From Burkholderia sp. WP9 (GTDB lineage Bacteria > Pseudomonadota > Gammaproteobacteria > Burkholderiales > Burkholderiaceae): DNA of 64,000 bases. Under the pieces are notes generated by a model, which saw nothing but the letters and a program-made list of their open reading frames with translations, ran no database searches and was not told where the DNA came from. Within the stretch, counting starts at the first letter, position 1. Each line of letters begins with the position of its first letter. Made by a program: the position numbers and the translations under genes. Shown here in pieces: positions 8,635 through 17,984 of this stretch. The stretch lies in assembly GCF_900104795.1 (NCBI RefSeq), contig NZ_FNTG01000001.1:3224001-3288000 (forward strand), written 5' to 3'.

Positions 8635-9117
8635 TTAGCCCTGAGTACGGACTTTCTTCAGCAACGCGGTGGTCGAGCGGTCATGCTCGAAGGGAATCGC
8701 CAACGCCTTGCCGCCCCAGCCTCGCACAATGGCCGACTCGGGCAACGTGTCCATGTCGTAGTCGCCGCCCTTGACGAGCACATCCGGCCGAAGCGCCGAA
8801 ATCAACTCCACGGGCGTCTTCTCGCCGAAGCACACCACGTAGTCGACGCTCTCCAGCGCTGCCAGCAACGCCATGCGGTCCGCCTCGTTATTGATGGGCC
8901 GGTCGTCGCCTTTACCGAGCATGCGAACCGATGCATCGCTATTCACGCCGACAATCAGGCAGGCGCCCAAAGCCTTGGCGTCCGCGAGATAAGTGACATG
9001 CCCGCGATGCAGGATATCGAACACACCGTTGGTAAACACAACTGGCGCGCTCAGCGAAGGACGCAGCGTCGCCAGAGCATCGCGCGTCAGGATCTTGCGT
9101 TCAAAAATGGCAGCCAT
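8635..9117 (-). CDS. rfaE2: D-glycero-beta-D-manno-heptose 1-phosphate adenylyltransferase
   Basis: This 160-residue nucleotidyltransferase is equivalent to the C-terminal half of E. coli HldE. It makes ADP-heptose for the lipopolysaccharide inner core. The HxGH motif (His-Arg-Gly-His) follows Phe-Thr-Asn-Gly-Val-Phe-Asp, and Lys-Gly-Gly-Asp-Tyr is the second conserved block. I chose the ATG at 9117 (Met-Ala-Ala-Ile-Phe-Glu), which gives the usual length; an earlier in-frame ATG at 9171 would add 18 residues without family support. The kinase half (hldE1) is not in this window, as expected for the split form in Burkholderia. Confidence 0.92.
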   Translation of the reverse strand: MAAIFERKILTRDALATLRPSLSAPVVFTNGVFDILHRGHVTYLADAKALGACLIVGVNSDASVRMLGKGDDRPINNEADRMALLAALESVDYVVCFGEKTPVELISALRPDVLVKGGDYDMDTLPESAIVRGWGGKALAIPFEHDRSTTALLKKVRTQG

Positions 9118-9176
9118 GACGGAGTCGGAAAGAGACAAGGAAGTGCCGTCACGATACACGGTGAACGGCATGAAGC

Positions 9177-9212
9177 AAAAAGGCCCGGCAAGCTCGCGCG
9201 TGCCAGGCCTTT
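9177..9212 (-). terminator. Rho-independent terminator for the ferritin-like gene
   Basis: On the minus strand an AAAGGCC-x-GGCA arm pairs with TGCC-x-GGCCTTT across a 10-nt loop, with one internal mismatch. The hairpin runs into TTTTTG. It lies about 60 bp after the stop at 9275. Confidence 0.6.
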
Positions 9213-9274
9213 CCTGAAACCCTCGAGCCGGTTCGCGGCGCGCGCCGCAAACCGGAGTCAGGCGCTTTCGACCA

Positions 9275-10147
9275 TCAAGCCGGCTGTTCGGCCGACTTCT
9301 GCTCGGCCTGCAGACGCAGCACCACTTCCTTGCGGTAGCGGTTCAGTTCCTGCGCCGTGTTGAACGTGCGCTCGAAGAGAATCGACAGGTTGTGCAGAAT
9401 GCGCTCCACCACCTTCTTTTCCCAGCTGTCGTCGAAACGGATCTGCTCGTCGAGCCAGCGTTCGAGCCATTCAGGATCCGGCAGACGCGATTGAATCGTG
9501 TCGCGCGGGAACAGCGCCTGGTTCACGTGCAGGTTGGTGGGGTGCAGCGGCTTTTCCGTGCGGCGAGCCGATGCCATCAGCACGCCGATCTTCGCAAACG
9601 CAGCGCGCGCGATGTCGCCGGTTTGCGACATGGCCTTCTTCATGTAGCGCAGATATGCGCCGCCATGACGCGCTTCGTCGCGCGAGATCGTTTCGTAGAT
9701 GTGCTTGATAACCGGCTCGGTGTGCCATTCGGCGGCACGGCGATACCAGTGATTCAGGCGGATTTCGCCGCAGAAGTGCAGCATGAGCGTTTCGAGCGGC
9801 GGCGCCGGATCGAATTCGAAGCGCACCGCGTGCAGCTCTTCTTCGGTCGGGCACATTTCCGGCTTGAAGCGGCGCAGATATTCCATCAGGACCAGCGAAT
9901 GCTTCTGTTCTTCGAAGAACCACACGCTCATGAACGCGGAGAAATCGCTGTCGTGATGGTTGTCACGCAGAAACATTTCCGTGGCGGGCAACGCCGACCA
10001 TTCGGTGATCGCGTTCATCTTGATCGTCGCTGCCTGCTCGTCGGTCAATAGCGATGCATCGAACTTGTCCCAGGGAATGTCTTTCTCCATGTCCCATCGA
10101 ACGGATTCGAGCGATTTATAAAGTTCCGGATAAAGCATGGTGTTCAT
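9275..10147 (-). CDS. Ferritin-like diiron-carboxylate protein
   Basis: This 290-residue soluble helical protein has two Glu-x-x-His iron motifs, Glu80-Gln-Lys-His83 and Glu158-Ala-Arg-His161. Additional acidic candidates are Glu57 and Glu128. This is the ligand arrangement of ferritin-like oxygenases and acyl-ACP desaturases. No membrane segments or signal peptide are present. The substrate is unknown; automated annotation would probably call it a ferritin-like domain protein or a desaturase-like enzyme. It stands alone between rfaE2 and a 560-bp gap, with its own terminator. An internal Met three residues later (10138) is an alternative start. Confidence 0.75.
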   Translation of the reverse strand: MNTMLYPELYKSLESVRWDMEKDIPWDKFDASLLTDEQAATIKMNAITEWSALPATEMFLRDNHHDSDFSAFMSVWFFEEQKHSLVLMEYLRRFKPEMCPTEEELHAVRFEFDPAPPLETLMLHFCGEIRLNHWYRRAAEWHTEPVIKHIYETISRDEARHGGAYLRYMKKAMSQTGDIARAAFAKIGVLMASARRTEKPLHPTNLHVNQALFPRDTIQSRLPDPEWLERWLDEQIRFDDSWEKKVVERILHNLSILFERTFNTAQELNRYRKEVVLRLQAEQKSAEQPA

Positions 10148-10710
10148 AGTCCCACCCCTGTTCTGCGCATACTGTCTGTGTCTGTTACTACTACGTGTAG
10201 CACTTTTGCTCACGACGAACGGATCGCACCGGGTGCGCGCCGTTTGCCGGCCAAGCATTCAATTTTACGCGGTAATCGGCCGCCCAGATGCACCTGGCGG
10301 CAAAGAAGTCCTGGCGTTTTGCGCCTACGCCTAACCTTAGGTTATGCGCTGCGCGGCCAACCGTGGGTGAGGGATACCCGTGCCTGAGGTCGAGCCAGTC
10401 TGCGATCAAGGCCGCACCGTCCAGCCCTGCGCCGGGGATACCGGCGGCGATGCAGCAAGGGCGGTTGGATTGGTTGTTTTCAACGCACGCCCAAAAGCCA
10501 CATAAATAGCTTACACAATGATAGCACGCTGACCTGACGCAACCCGCACTGCAACAGACGCAATTCCGGTGCCTGACTGATCTCGCGCAACCCATTGCGA
10601 GATTCGCGGAGTGTGTCGAAGATCGGCGTCAAAACCATGACAGACGGCGAATTCGCCGTTTCCGGCAGCGCCAGGGCTCGGACTCGCGCCGCCGCGTTTC
10701 ATTCCTTCTG
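10148..10710. other. Intergenic region, about 560 bp, no gene recognised
   Basis: This lies upstream of the ferritin-like gene and downstream of phaM, both on the minus strand. Short open frames exist on both strands, but their translations look like no protein family. A hairpin with ATCTCGC/GCGAGAT arms sits at 10580-10603 without a T tract. It may contain the ferritin-like promoter; I could not place one with confidence. Confidence 0.5.
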
Positions 10711-11532
10711 TTAGATAGACTTTTTCGTGGTTCTCGGGCTGGCGCTCGCACCACTTGTGGTGCTCGTACCACTCGTGCGCCTGGCCGAGGTCGGCGCCCG
10801 CTTCGCCGCCGGCCGCGTAGCCGCGTGCTCCGCTTCCTGCGCGGGGGGCGGCGGCGCGTCGCTCGCCGGTTCAGCGCCGGATGCCGACGCCGCCTCTTCG
10901 CCTGGCGCGGAATCGGTTGCCGCGCTGCCAGCCGCGGCCGCCGGCTGCGTCATCGCGAACTGGGCGATCTGGTTGAACTGGGATTGCAGCAGATTCCACC
11001 ACGCGGACGCGTCGAAGGGCGGCGTTGCCGGCGTTTGCTCTTCGTCGCCGGAGGGCTCTTCGGCCGACGAACCGGCGCTCGCCGAAGCAGCCGGCGCCGG
11101 GGTGGGCGCCGGTGCGGCCGGATGCGGCCAGCCCGTCGGCGCTGTGGGACTCGGCGCGGCGGAGGCCGCCGCGGGCTGCGTCATCGACGACTGCGCGAAG
11201 GCGCCGAACGCGCGCAGCGTCGCGAGCGTCGCGCGCTGCACTTCGAGCGCCTGAATCGCGGACTGCAACATGTTCAGATTCAGCTTGAGCCATTGCTCGA
11301 CTGCGCGCATGTCGGTGATGCGCTTGTCGAGTTCCTCGACATTCGTGAGCGGTGCCATCATGTCCGACATCATGGAGAGCGAGGGACCGAGGCTGCCGCC
11401 CGGTTGCGCGCCGGAGAAAGCCGAGCCGAACGGCGACATGCGCATCATGCCCCACATGCGCTCGAGCATTTCAGCGGGCGGAAATCCAGGAAAGCCGGGA
11501 AAGGGCGGCGTGGAGCCAGGAGTGTCGGTCAT
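10711..11532 (-). CDS. phaM: PhaM-type polyhydroxyalkanoate granule regulatory protein
   Basis: This 273-residue protein matches PhaM. A short N-terminal Met/Gly/Pro-rich region is followed by the conserved block around Glu-Glu-Leu-Asp-Lys-Arg-Ile-Thr-Asp and [14 protein letters not shown] (about 65-105). A long Ala/Pro/Ser linker and a Lys/Arg-rich tail complete it. In Ralstonia, PhaM activates PHB synthase and attaches granules to the nucleoid through its basic tail. The same arrangement is visible here, with four Lys or Arg-containing repeats at the C-terminus. The phaC/phaP genes are not in the window. Confidence 0.85.
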   Translation of the reverse strand: MTDTPGSTPPFPGFPGFPPAEMLERMWGMMRMSPFGSAFSGAQPGGSLGPSLSMMSDMMAPLTNVEELDKRITDMRAVEQWLKLNLNMLQSAIQALEVQRATLATLRAFGAFAQSSMTQPAAASAAPSPTAPTGWPHPAAPAPTPAPAASASAGSSAEEPSGDEEQTPATPPFDASAWWNLLQSQFNQIAQFAMTQPAAAAGSAATDSAPGEEAASASGAEPASDAPPPPAQEAEHAATRPAAKRAPTSARRTSGTSTTSGASASPRTTKKSI

Positions 11533-11614
11533 GCTTGTCGCCTCGCTGCATAAAGAAAGGAAGGGGCGCCGTGCCGCGCGCGTCTGATTCGATCATACCG
11601 CGCGGACAGTGGCG

Positions 11615-12502
11615 TCACGAGCGCTCGCCGTCCACCGCGCCGCCGCCCGACGATTTCCCGCGCCACGGGTCGGCGCCGCCGAAGTCCGGCGCCCGCCGCT
11701 CGCGCAGCGAGTTCACGCCTTCGCGCACATCCGGCCCGGCAAAGCCCATGAATTCCAGCGCGAGCGACGTATCGAACGCGGGCCCTGCCGAGCGCAGCCA
11801 GTTGTTCAACGCGTATTTGGTCCAGCGGATCGCCGTTTGCGAGCCGTTGGCCAGCTTCTGCGCAACCTCGAAAGCCTTCGGCAGCAGATCGTTTTCGTCG
11901 ACGGCAAGCGACACGAGGCCAATACGCTCCGCCTCTTCGCCGCTCACCGGTTCGCATAGCATCAGGTAATACTTGGCTTTCGCCATGCCGCACAGGAGCG
12001 GCCACACGATCGCCGCGTGATCGCCCGCGGCCACGCCCAGACGCGTGTGGCCGTCGATAATGCGCGCCGTCTTCGCCGCGATCGAGATGTCGGCGAGCAG
12101 GCCCGCCACGAGCCCCGCGCCCACCGCCGGGCCGTGCATGGCGGAAACGACCGGCTTGCTGCAATTGATCACGTTGTAGACCAGATCGCGCGCCTCGCGC
12201 CACACGCGCGCGCGCACGTCGAAATCGGTTGCCATGTCTTCGACGAGTTGCAGGTCGCCGCCGGCCGAAAATCCCTTGCCCTCACCGCGAATGATCGCCA
12301 CACGCGTATCGGGATCGCGGTCGATGTCGCGCCAGATCTCGGCGAGTTCGAAGTGCATGCGCGCGTTGGCGGTGGCGAGTCCGCTCTTGTTGGCGCCCTC
12401 GCCGCTCATCACGACTTCGAGCACGCCGTGCGGATGGCGATGCAACTGGAGCGACTGATAGTGCGCGTAAAACGCGTCGTTACGGTGTGGTGCCTGAGAC
12501 AT
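11615..12502 (-). CDS. Enoyl-CoA hydratase/isomerase family protein
   Basis: This 295-residue crotonase-fold protein has the oxyanion-hole motifs Phe-Ser-Ala-Gly-Gly-Asp-Leu and Gly-Pro-Ala-Val-Gly-Ala-Gly in the expected places. The second catalytic Glu position of canonical hydratases falls in the [10 protein letters not shown] stretch. There an Asp/Gly context replaces the usual Glu pair, so it may be an isomerase, hydrolase or decarboxylase rather than a hydratase. The ATG at 12502 is preferred; a TTG nine bases earlier is possible. It neighbours a solute-binding protein and a fumarylacetoacetase-family enzyme, which suggests carboxylic or aromatic acid catabolism. Confidence 0.85.
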   Translation of the reverse strand: MSQAPHRNDAFYAHYQSLQLHRHPHGVLEVVMSGEGANKSGLATANARMHFELAEIWRDIDRDPDTRVAIIRGEGKGFSAGGDLQLVEDMATDFDVRARVWREARDLVYNVINCSKPVVSAMHGPAVGAGLVAGLLADISIAAKTARIIDGHTRLGVAAGDHAAIVWPLLCGMAKAKYYLMLCEPVSGEEAERIGLVSLAVDENDLLPKAFEVAQKLANGSQTAIRWTKYALNNWLRSAGPAFDTSLALEFMGFAGPDVREGVNSLRERRAPDFGGADPWRGKSSGGGAVDGERS

Positions 12503-12636
12503 GATGAGCAATCCGTATATCGGTGTATCTGTTGAACCGGGCCGCGTTCATTGAGCGCGCCGCCACCGCACGTGCAAGCGGCGCGAAAAACATGAAACGG
12601 CCCAGCGTTTTACTGAGTGGCGCATGCGCCGCTCGT

Positions 12637-13869
12637 TCAGCGCGGCTGATAAACCCACTTCCCATTCTTGATCTCGACCATCACACGCGCCCGTTGATCG
12701 AGCCCGAGGTGATCGGTGGCGCTCATGTTGACGACGCCGTTGGTATCCGCGAGACCGCGCGTCGCTTCGAGCGCATTGCGCAGTGCACGGCGAAATTCCG
12801 GCGAGCCCGGCGCGCCGCTTTTCAGCGCGACCGGTACAGCCTGACCGAGCAGCATGCCCGCGTCCCATGTGTACGAGCCGAACGCCGACACGCTGCCCGT
12901 GCCGCGCACGGCTTCGAAGCGCGCGATGTAGTCGAGCGCGAGGCGCTTGGCCGGATGATCCGCCGGCAATTGCGCGGCGACCAGCACCGGACTCGCGGGC
13001 AGGAAGGTGCCGTTGCAATCCGCGCCGCACACGCGCAGGAAGTCGTTATTGCCGACCCCGTGATTGTGATAGATCAGCCCTTTGTAACCGCGTTCCCGCA
13101 GCGTCTTCGGCGGCAACGCGGCGGGCGTGCCGGCCGCGCCGACCACCACGGCATCGGGATGCGTCGCCAGAATCTTGAGGACCTGGCCGGTCACGCTCGG
13201 ATCGGTGCGATTGAAGCGCTCGCTCGCCACCATACTGATGTGATGCAGTTGCGCGAACTTCGCGACCTCGGTGTAGAAGGTTTCGCCGAGCGCGTCGGCC
13301 TGGCCGATGAACGCAATGGTTTTAACGCCGTGCAGGCTGGCATGTTCGGCAATCGCCGACGCCATCATCGCGTCCGTTTGTGGCGTCTTGAAGACCCAGT
13401 GGCGTTTCGCGTCCACCGGCTCGATGATCTTCGCCGACGACGCCAGCGAGATCATCGGTGTTTCACCTTCGGCGACCACGTCGATCATCGCCAGCGAATT
13501 CGGCGTGATCGACGAGCCGATGATCGCATCGACGTGATTTTCGGAGATCAGCTTCTTGGTGTCCTGCACGGCCTGAGTGGTATCGGACGCGTCGTCGAGC
13601 ACGATGTATTCGACGCGCTGACCGCCGATCTGCTTGGGCAGCAACGCAACCGTATCGCGTGCGGGAATGCCGAGCGACGCGGCCGGCCCGGTCAGCGACA
13701 GCACGAGGCCGATTTTCACCTGCGCCAGTGCAATGCCGGGCAGGATGCCCGCAACTGCCGCGCACAATGCAACGGCACGACGCGCGAGCCGGTTATGCGA
13801 TCGATTCACGCGCAGGCTCGATGCGCGAGCGCGCCGGCTTCCAGGTTCAAGGGTTTCGATTTGCGGCAT
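12637..13869 (-). CDS. Branched-chain amino acid-type ABC substrate-binding protein (LivK-like)
   Basis: This 410-residue periplasmic binding protein has a long basic N-region and a signal peptide ending Gly-Ile-Ala-Leu-Ala before Gln50. The mature protein begins Val-Lys-Ile-Gly-Leu-Val-Leu-Ser-Leu-Thr-Gly-Pro, typical of type I Leu/Ile/Val-binding proteins. Many such proteins in Burkholderia bind aromatic or other carboxylic acids instead of amino acids. No permease or ATPase genes are nearby, so it is an orphan binding component. An internal Met could give a shorter signal peptide, so the start is uncertain. Confidence 0.88.
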   Translation of the reverse strand: MPQIETLEPGSRRARASSLRVNRSHNRLARRAVALCAAVAGILPGIALAQVKIGLVLSLTGPAASLGIPARDTVALLPKQIGGQRVEYIVLDDASDTTQAVQDTKKLISENHVDAIIGSSITPNSLAMIDVVAEGETPMISLASSAKIIEPVDAKRHWVFKTPQTDAMMASAIAEHASLHGVKTIAFIGQADALGETFYTEVAKFAQLHHISMVASERFNRTDPSVTGQVLKILATHPDAVVVGAAGTPAALPPKTLRERGYKGLIYHNHGVGNNDFLRVCGADCNGTFLPASPVLVAAQLPADHPAKRLALDYIARFEAVRGTGSVSAFGSYTWDAGMLLGQAVPVALKSGAPGSPEFRRALRNALEATRGLADTNGVVNMSATDHLGLDQRARVMVEIKNGKWVYQPR

Positions 13870-14095
13870 GCTGTCTCCTCACGGTTTTTCGTTTTTGATG
13901 TGCTGCCGATGGACTTGCTCGTGCCCGGCTCACGTGTCATTCACGCGCTGTTCTGCGTCACGGCGTTCATGCGATGTCCCCACTGCCAGCCCGCCCCGGG
14001 CCGCGCCGCCGCGCCAGTCAGTGTAGCCGCGCGCACCGGCCGCGGCATCGGGCTAAACCCTTTCGCATCCGGCGCGGCGCGCGCCGGAGCGTGCA

Positions 14096-15079
14096 TCAAT
14101 CCAGCGGCGCGATGCCCTGGTCGATCGAACCGAAAATCGACTTGCCCGCTTCATCGAACATTTCGATCTTCACCGTGTCGCCGTACTTCATGAACTCGGT
14201 TTGCGGCGCACCGTGCTCGATCGTTTCGAGGCAGCGCTTCTCGGCGATACAGCAATAGCCGCGCTTGGCGTCCTTGTTCGATACCGTGCCCGAGCCCACG
14301 ATCGCGCCCGCGCGCAGGTTGCGCGTCTTCGCTGCGTGCGCGATCAACTGGCCGAAGTGGAACACCATGTCGGTGCCGGCGTCCGGCTGACCGACTTTCT
14401 TGCCATTCCAGTGGACGATCATCGGCCGGTGCACGCGGCCTTCGCGCCAGTGTTCGCCGAGTTCGTCGGGCGTCACCGCGACCGGCGCGAACGACGTGGC
14501 CGGTTTGCTCTGGAAAAAGCCGAAGCCCTTCGCCAGTTCGGCGGGAATCAGGTTGCGCAGCGAGACGTCGTTGACGAGCGTGATCAGACGCACGCTCCTG
14601 AGCGCCTGATCGGGCGTGGCGCCCATCGGCACGTCGGTGGTGATCACGGCAACTTCCGCCTCGAAGTCGATACCGAATGCCTCGGATGCGCACAGCACGT
14701 CATCCTTCGGTCCGATGAAGTCGTCGCTACCTCCCTGATACATCAGCGGGTCGGTCCAGAACTCCGGCGGCATTTCCGCGCCGCGCGCGCGCCGCACCAG
14801 TTCGACATGGTTCACATACGACGAGCCGTCGGCCCACTGGAACGCGCGCGGCAGCGGCGCCATGCATTCCCTCGCGTCGAAAGCGAAGGTGTTGCGCGCG
14901 CGGCCCTGATTGAGCGCGTCATACAGATCGTGCAGTTGCGGCGCATAGAAGGCCCAGTCGTCGAGCACGCGCTGCAACGTGGGCGCGATTGCGTCGGCGA
15001 CGGCCGCGGTGTGCAGGTCGCGGGACACGACGATCAGCTGGCCGTCGCGCGTGCCGTCCTTCAGCGTGGCAAGTTTCAT
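14096..15079 (-). CDS. Fumarylacetoacetate hydrolase family protein
   Basis: This 327-residue FAH-fold enzyme has a smaller N-terminal domain and a C-terminal catalytic domain. The metal-binding acidic residues lie around Ile-Asp-Phe-Glu-Ala-Glu-Val-Ala and the following Asn-Asp-Val-Ser-Leu-Arg-Asn. The Gly-Ser-Gly-Thr-Val-Ser-Asn block is the family's conserved end motif. It resembles fumarylacetoacetases that hydrolyse fumarylacetoacetate or similar beta-diketones. It is divergent from an IclR-family regulator 126 bp away, a common pairing that suggests substrate-dependent control. Confidence 0.88.
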   Translation of the reverse strand: MKLATLKDGTRDGQLIVVSRDLHTAAVADAIAPTLQRVLDDWAFYAPQLHDLYDALNQGRARNTFAFDARECMAPLPRAFQWADGSSYVNHVELVRRARGAEMPPEFWTDPLMYQGGSDDFIGPKDDVLCASEAFGIDFEAEVAVITTDVPMGATPDQALRSVRLITLVNDVSLRNLIPAELAKGFGFFQSKPATSFAPVAVTPDELGEHWREGRVHRPMIVHWNGKKVGQPDAGTDMVFHFGQLIAHAAKTRNLRAGAIVGSGTVSNKDAKRGYCCIAEKRCLETIEHGAPQTEFMKYGDTVKIEMFDEAGKSIFGSIDQGIAPLD

Positions 15080-15105
15080 AGATGAGTGAACCGTGTTAGT
15101 GACGA

Positions 15106-15123
15106 TAGAAGGAATCTATTCTA
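15106..15123. promoter_or_regulatory. Imperfect inverted repeat between the FAH-family and IclR genes
   Basis: TAGAA at 15106-15110 and TTCTA at 15119-15123 form the outer arms. An inner GAAT-CT-ATTC repeat overlaps them. The position between divergent genes fits an IclR operator, but the match is imperfect. Confidence 0.3.
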
Positions 15124-15205
15124 CGATGGTGAATCGGCGCAGCCCAAATGCCCGCGTCCGCCTCACCCGTGTATCACCTTTGAATGCGCTTCGTGCGCCT
15201 CGCTC

Positions 15206-16105
15206 ATGCCTCCTATTGCCCGCTCCGGCGCGATCCGCACCGACGCCGACTCCGCCGAACCGCTCGACACGCCCGAATCCGAAGACGAAAGCGCCGACAG
15301 CGGCGAGGAAAAACTGCGCTCGGGCATCCAGTCGATCGAAGTCGGCTTCAGATTGCTCGATGTCCTGACTCACGAACCGCGCGCCATGATGCTGCGCGAT
15401 CTCGCCCAGCGTGCCGGCATGAGCCCGGCAAAGGCGCATCGTTACCTGGTGAGTTTTCTGCGCCTCGGCGTGGTGTCGCAAGATCCTTTGTCGGGCCGTT
15501 ACGAACTGGGCGGTTTTGCGCTGCAATTGGGACTCGCGCGGCTCGCCCGCGTGGACGGTGTGAAGCTCGCGCGCATCGCGCTGTCCGAATTGCGCGACCG
15601 GCTCGATCTCACGGTCGGCATCGCGGTATGGGGCAATCAGGGGCCGACCATGGTGCACTGGATGGAATCGAGCTATCCGGCAAAGGCGTCGCTGAAACTC
15701 GGCGATGTGATGCCGCTGCTCAGTTCCGCCACCGGCCTGCTGTTCGCGGCATATCTGCCGTCGAGCAAGACCGCCGCGATGCTTGAACGTGAACTGGCCG
15801 ATTCGCGGCGCTCGTCACATATGGGTGGTCCGCGCACGCGAGACGAAGTCGAGCAGGTGCTCGCGCAAGTGCGCGAGCACCAGGCGGCGCGCGTGGAAGG
15901 CATGTTGCTGCCCACCATCCACGCGTTCTCGATGCCCGTATTCGACTCGACCGGCGAACTCGCGCTCGGCCTCGTCGCGCTCGGTCATGAGGGCGCGTTC
16001 GATATTCGCTGGGGCGGAGAAATCGACACGGCGCTGCGCGAGTGCGCGCAAAAGCTCTCGTATGAGCTGGGGTATAGTGCGGCGCCGCGTGACGAAAAGG
16101 CATGA
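15206..16105 (+). CDS. IclR-family transcriptional regulator
   Basis: This 299-residue regulator has an acidic N-terminal extension of about 35 residues. The winged HTH follows (about 40-100, with Leu-Arg-Asp-Leu-Ala-Gln-Arg-Ala-Gly-Met-Ser-Pro-Ala-Lys-Ala-His-Arg-Tyr). The C-terminal IclR effector domain spans about 115-290. I chose the ATG at 15206; an in-frame ATG at 15086 would put the start six bases from the divergent FAH gene and leave no promoter. It is most likely the regulator of that neighbouring gene. The effector is unknown. Confidence 0.85.
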   Translation: MPPIARSGAIRTDADSAEPLDTPESEDESADSGEEKLRSGIQSIEVGFRLLDVLTHEPRAMMLRDLAQRAGMSPAKAHRYLVSFLRLGVVSQDPLSGRYELGGFALQLGLARLARVDGVKLARIALSELRDRLDLTVGIAVWGNQGPTMVHWMESSYPAKASLKLGDVMPLLSSATGLLFAAYLPSSKTAAMLERELADSRRSSHMGGPRTRDEVEQVLAQVREHQAARVEGMLLPTIHAFSMPVFDSTGELALGLVALGHEGAFDIRWGGEIDTALRECAQKLSYELGYSAAPRDEKA

Positions 16106-16425
16106 TGCCGTACGCGAGGTGCGGCGCAATCGTCGGCTCGGAAACAGAAAACCTGGTGAGCGGACCGCTCGGCGTTGCATGTGTTGTATGCGTTGCTCGG
16201 TGCGTTGACTGTGCGTTGACTGCGCGTTGATCGTCCGTTCACTGCGCGTTGGACCGTGCGTATCGCATGAGCGCGGAACATCGCTCGCAGCCGTGCAGTC
16301 GAATTGGTTCGCGGCCGGCCTCGCCGCTTTCAGATGAGCTTGCGCCCGACTTTTCCCCATAGCCGCAGCCCATACACCCTGGCCGTCAATCCCGACGCTT
16401 TCCTTCCGAACACGTTCACTTGCCG
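16106..16425. other. Intergenic region before the DUF3108 gene
   Basis: About 320 bp. Apart from the 11-bp tandem repeat there is no recognisable gene, terminator or clear promoter. Confidence 0.4.
16201..16255. repeat. Five tandem copies of a degenerate 11-bp unit
   Basis: The units start at 16201, 16212, 16223, 16234 and 16245, with consensus TGCGTTGACTG. The first two are identical and the others differ at a few bases. A looser copy precedes them at 16189. They lie between the IclR and DUF3108 genes. Confidence 0.7.
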
Positions 16426-17802
16426 ATGTCCTCAGCTCCCGCAGCCCGCCGTTCCGATCGCACCCCGCCCAGCGGGCCGCGCACCGGTATGCGCGCGGGG
16501 CGCTGGATCGCGGTGTTGCTGATCGTGGCCGTTTTGCACTGGATTGCCGCGCAATGGGTCGAGCGCAATCGCGCGACGCTGAATCCTTCGGACAACGAGC
16601 ATGTGCCCGTGCAGGTCGCTTTGCTGACGCCCGAACGGATCGAACGTCAACCGGCCGCCGCCGCGACCTCCACGCCTGAACCAGCGCCCGCGCGGCGGGC
16701 ACCGGCGCGCAAGCCGCGCGAACATGTGTTGACGGCGCTGCAACCGGCGAAGCAAGCGGCGCCGGTTGCGCCTGCCGCGGCATCGAACGCGGCGGCGAGT
16801 GCACCAGATGCAGCAGGCGCCAACGCGACTCCGAATGCTGCCGCGAGCGCCGCCGGCGCGGCCAGTGCCACCGCTGCCGCGAGTGCGCCGCAAGCGTCGC
16901 CAGGCGTGAAATTCTCGGTCCCGCCATCCGGCGAACTGCAGTACGACACGTTCTACAACGGCGTGCGCAACCAACCCGGCACGATCCATTGGACGAGCAC
17001 CGCGCAAAGCTACGAAATGGTCGTCTCGGTGCCATTGCCTTTCGTCGGCACTTTCGTGTATTCGAGTCATGGCCGCATCGATGCATTCGGCCTCGCGCCG
17101 GACCAGTACATCGAAAAGCGCGGCCGCCGGGCTGAAGACGTCGCGATCTTCAATCGCACCGACAAGAAGATCGCCTTCACGCGTACCCCGGCCGCGCTGC
17201 CGTTGCCCGATGGCGCGCAGGACCGTTTCAGCATGGTGATGCAACTCGCCAGCCTCGTGCGCGGCGATCCCGCCGCTTACAAACCGGGCGTGACGCGGCA
17301 GTTCTTCGTGGTCGACAACGATAGCGGCGAAAATTGGCCGGTCGAGACGATTGGCGACGAAACCATCCGCACGGACCAAGGCTTCCTCGACACGCGCCAT
17401 TTCAAGCGCCTGCCCCGCCATGACGGCGATCTACGCCGCATCGACGTGTGGCTCGCGCCGTCGCTCGGCTGGCTGCCCGCGCGTATTGTCCAGACGGAAC
17501 CGAACGGCACGCAGTTCGAACTGGTATGGCGCGGCAAGCTCAATGCCGGCAACGCCGACGGCTCGCCCGACAGCAATGGCGCAACGAGCACGGCTTCCTC
17601 TGACAATTCGACCGGGCCCTCTACCCCCGCTTCACCGGCAGCTATAACCGGCGGTGGACCTTCTACACCCACTTCCCCGGCGGATACACCCGGCGCTGGA
17701 CCTTCTGCACCCGCCTCGCCCGGTGGTGCAGCGCCTTCCCCAGCAGCCCCGCCAGTCGATTCGACCGAGCCCGCCAACGCGCCTGGCATCATCAAACCCT
17801 GA
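16426..17802 (+). CDS. DUF3108-domain membrane-anchored protein
   Basis: This 458-residue protein has a cytosolic Arg/Pro-rich start and one transmembrane segment at about 27-43. An Ala/Pro-rich spacer to about 150 is followed by a DUF3108 domain (about 160-355, beginning Gly-Glu-Leu-Gln-Tyr-Asp-Thr-Phe-Tyr). The C-terminus is a low-complexity Pro/Ser/Gly/Thr tail of about 100 residues. DUF3108 is a beta-rich periplasmic domain of unknown function in proteobacteria. The ATG at 16426 is the first sensible start. The tail consists of loosely repeated Pro-Ser-x-Pro-Ala-Ser-Pro units and probably varies in length between strains. Confidence 0.82.
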   Translation: MSSAPAARRSDRTPPSGPRTGMRAGRWIAVLLIVAVLHWIAAQWVERNRATLNPSDNEHVPVQVALLTPERIERQPAAAATSTPEPAPARRAPARKPREHVLTALQPAKQAAPVAPAAASNAAASAPDAAGANATPNAAASAAGAASATAAASAPQASPGVKFSVPPSGELQYDTFYNGVRNQPGTIHWTSTAQSYEMVVSVPLPFVGTFVYSSHGRIDAFGLAPDQYIEKRGRRAEDVAIFNRTDKKIAFTRTPAALPLPDGAQDRFSMVMQLASLVRGDPAAYKPGVTRQFFVVDNDSGENWPVETIGDETIRTDQGFLDTRHFKRLPRHDGDLRRIDVWLAPSLGWLPARIVQTEPNGTQFELVWRGKLNAGNADGSPDSNGATSTASSDNSTGPSTPASPAAITGGGPSTPTSPADTPGAGPSAPASPGGAAPSPAAPPVDSTEPANAPGIIKP

Positions 17803-17984
17803 GAGCCGCCAATCCGAGCGCGGCCTCGATCAAATCGACGAAACTTCCACAACGAGACCGACTCGCAACACATTGCTGCAACCGTTCGCGCCGGTGCTGC
17901 GTATACAAAGAAGTCGTACGGCCCAGATGGGCGACAGCGCGCGTGAATGGACCCTTCCACTGCGTTCCCCTTAAAGGAGCCCGC

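Noticed and set aside
10148..10710. Small RNA or gene in the gap before phaM
   Set aside because: One hairpin without a U tract and no promoter pair. The translations have no sensible features.
12523..14193. Long plus-strand frame opposite the LivK-like gene
   Set aside because: No recognisable domain or signal peptide and the product is Arg-rich. The minus strand carries a complete solute-binding protein with signal peptide.
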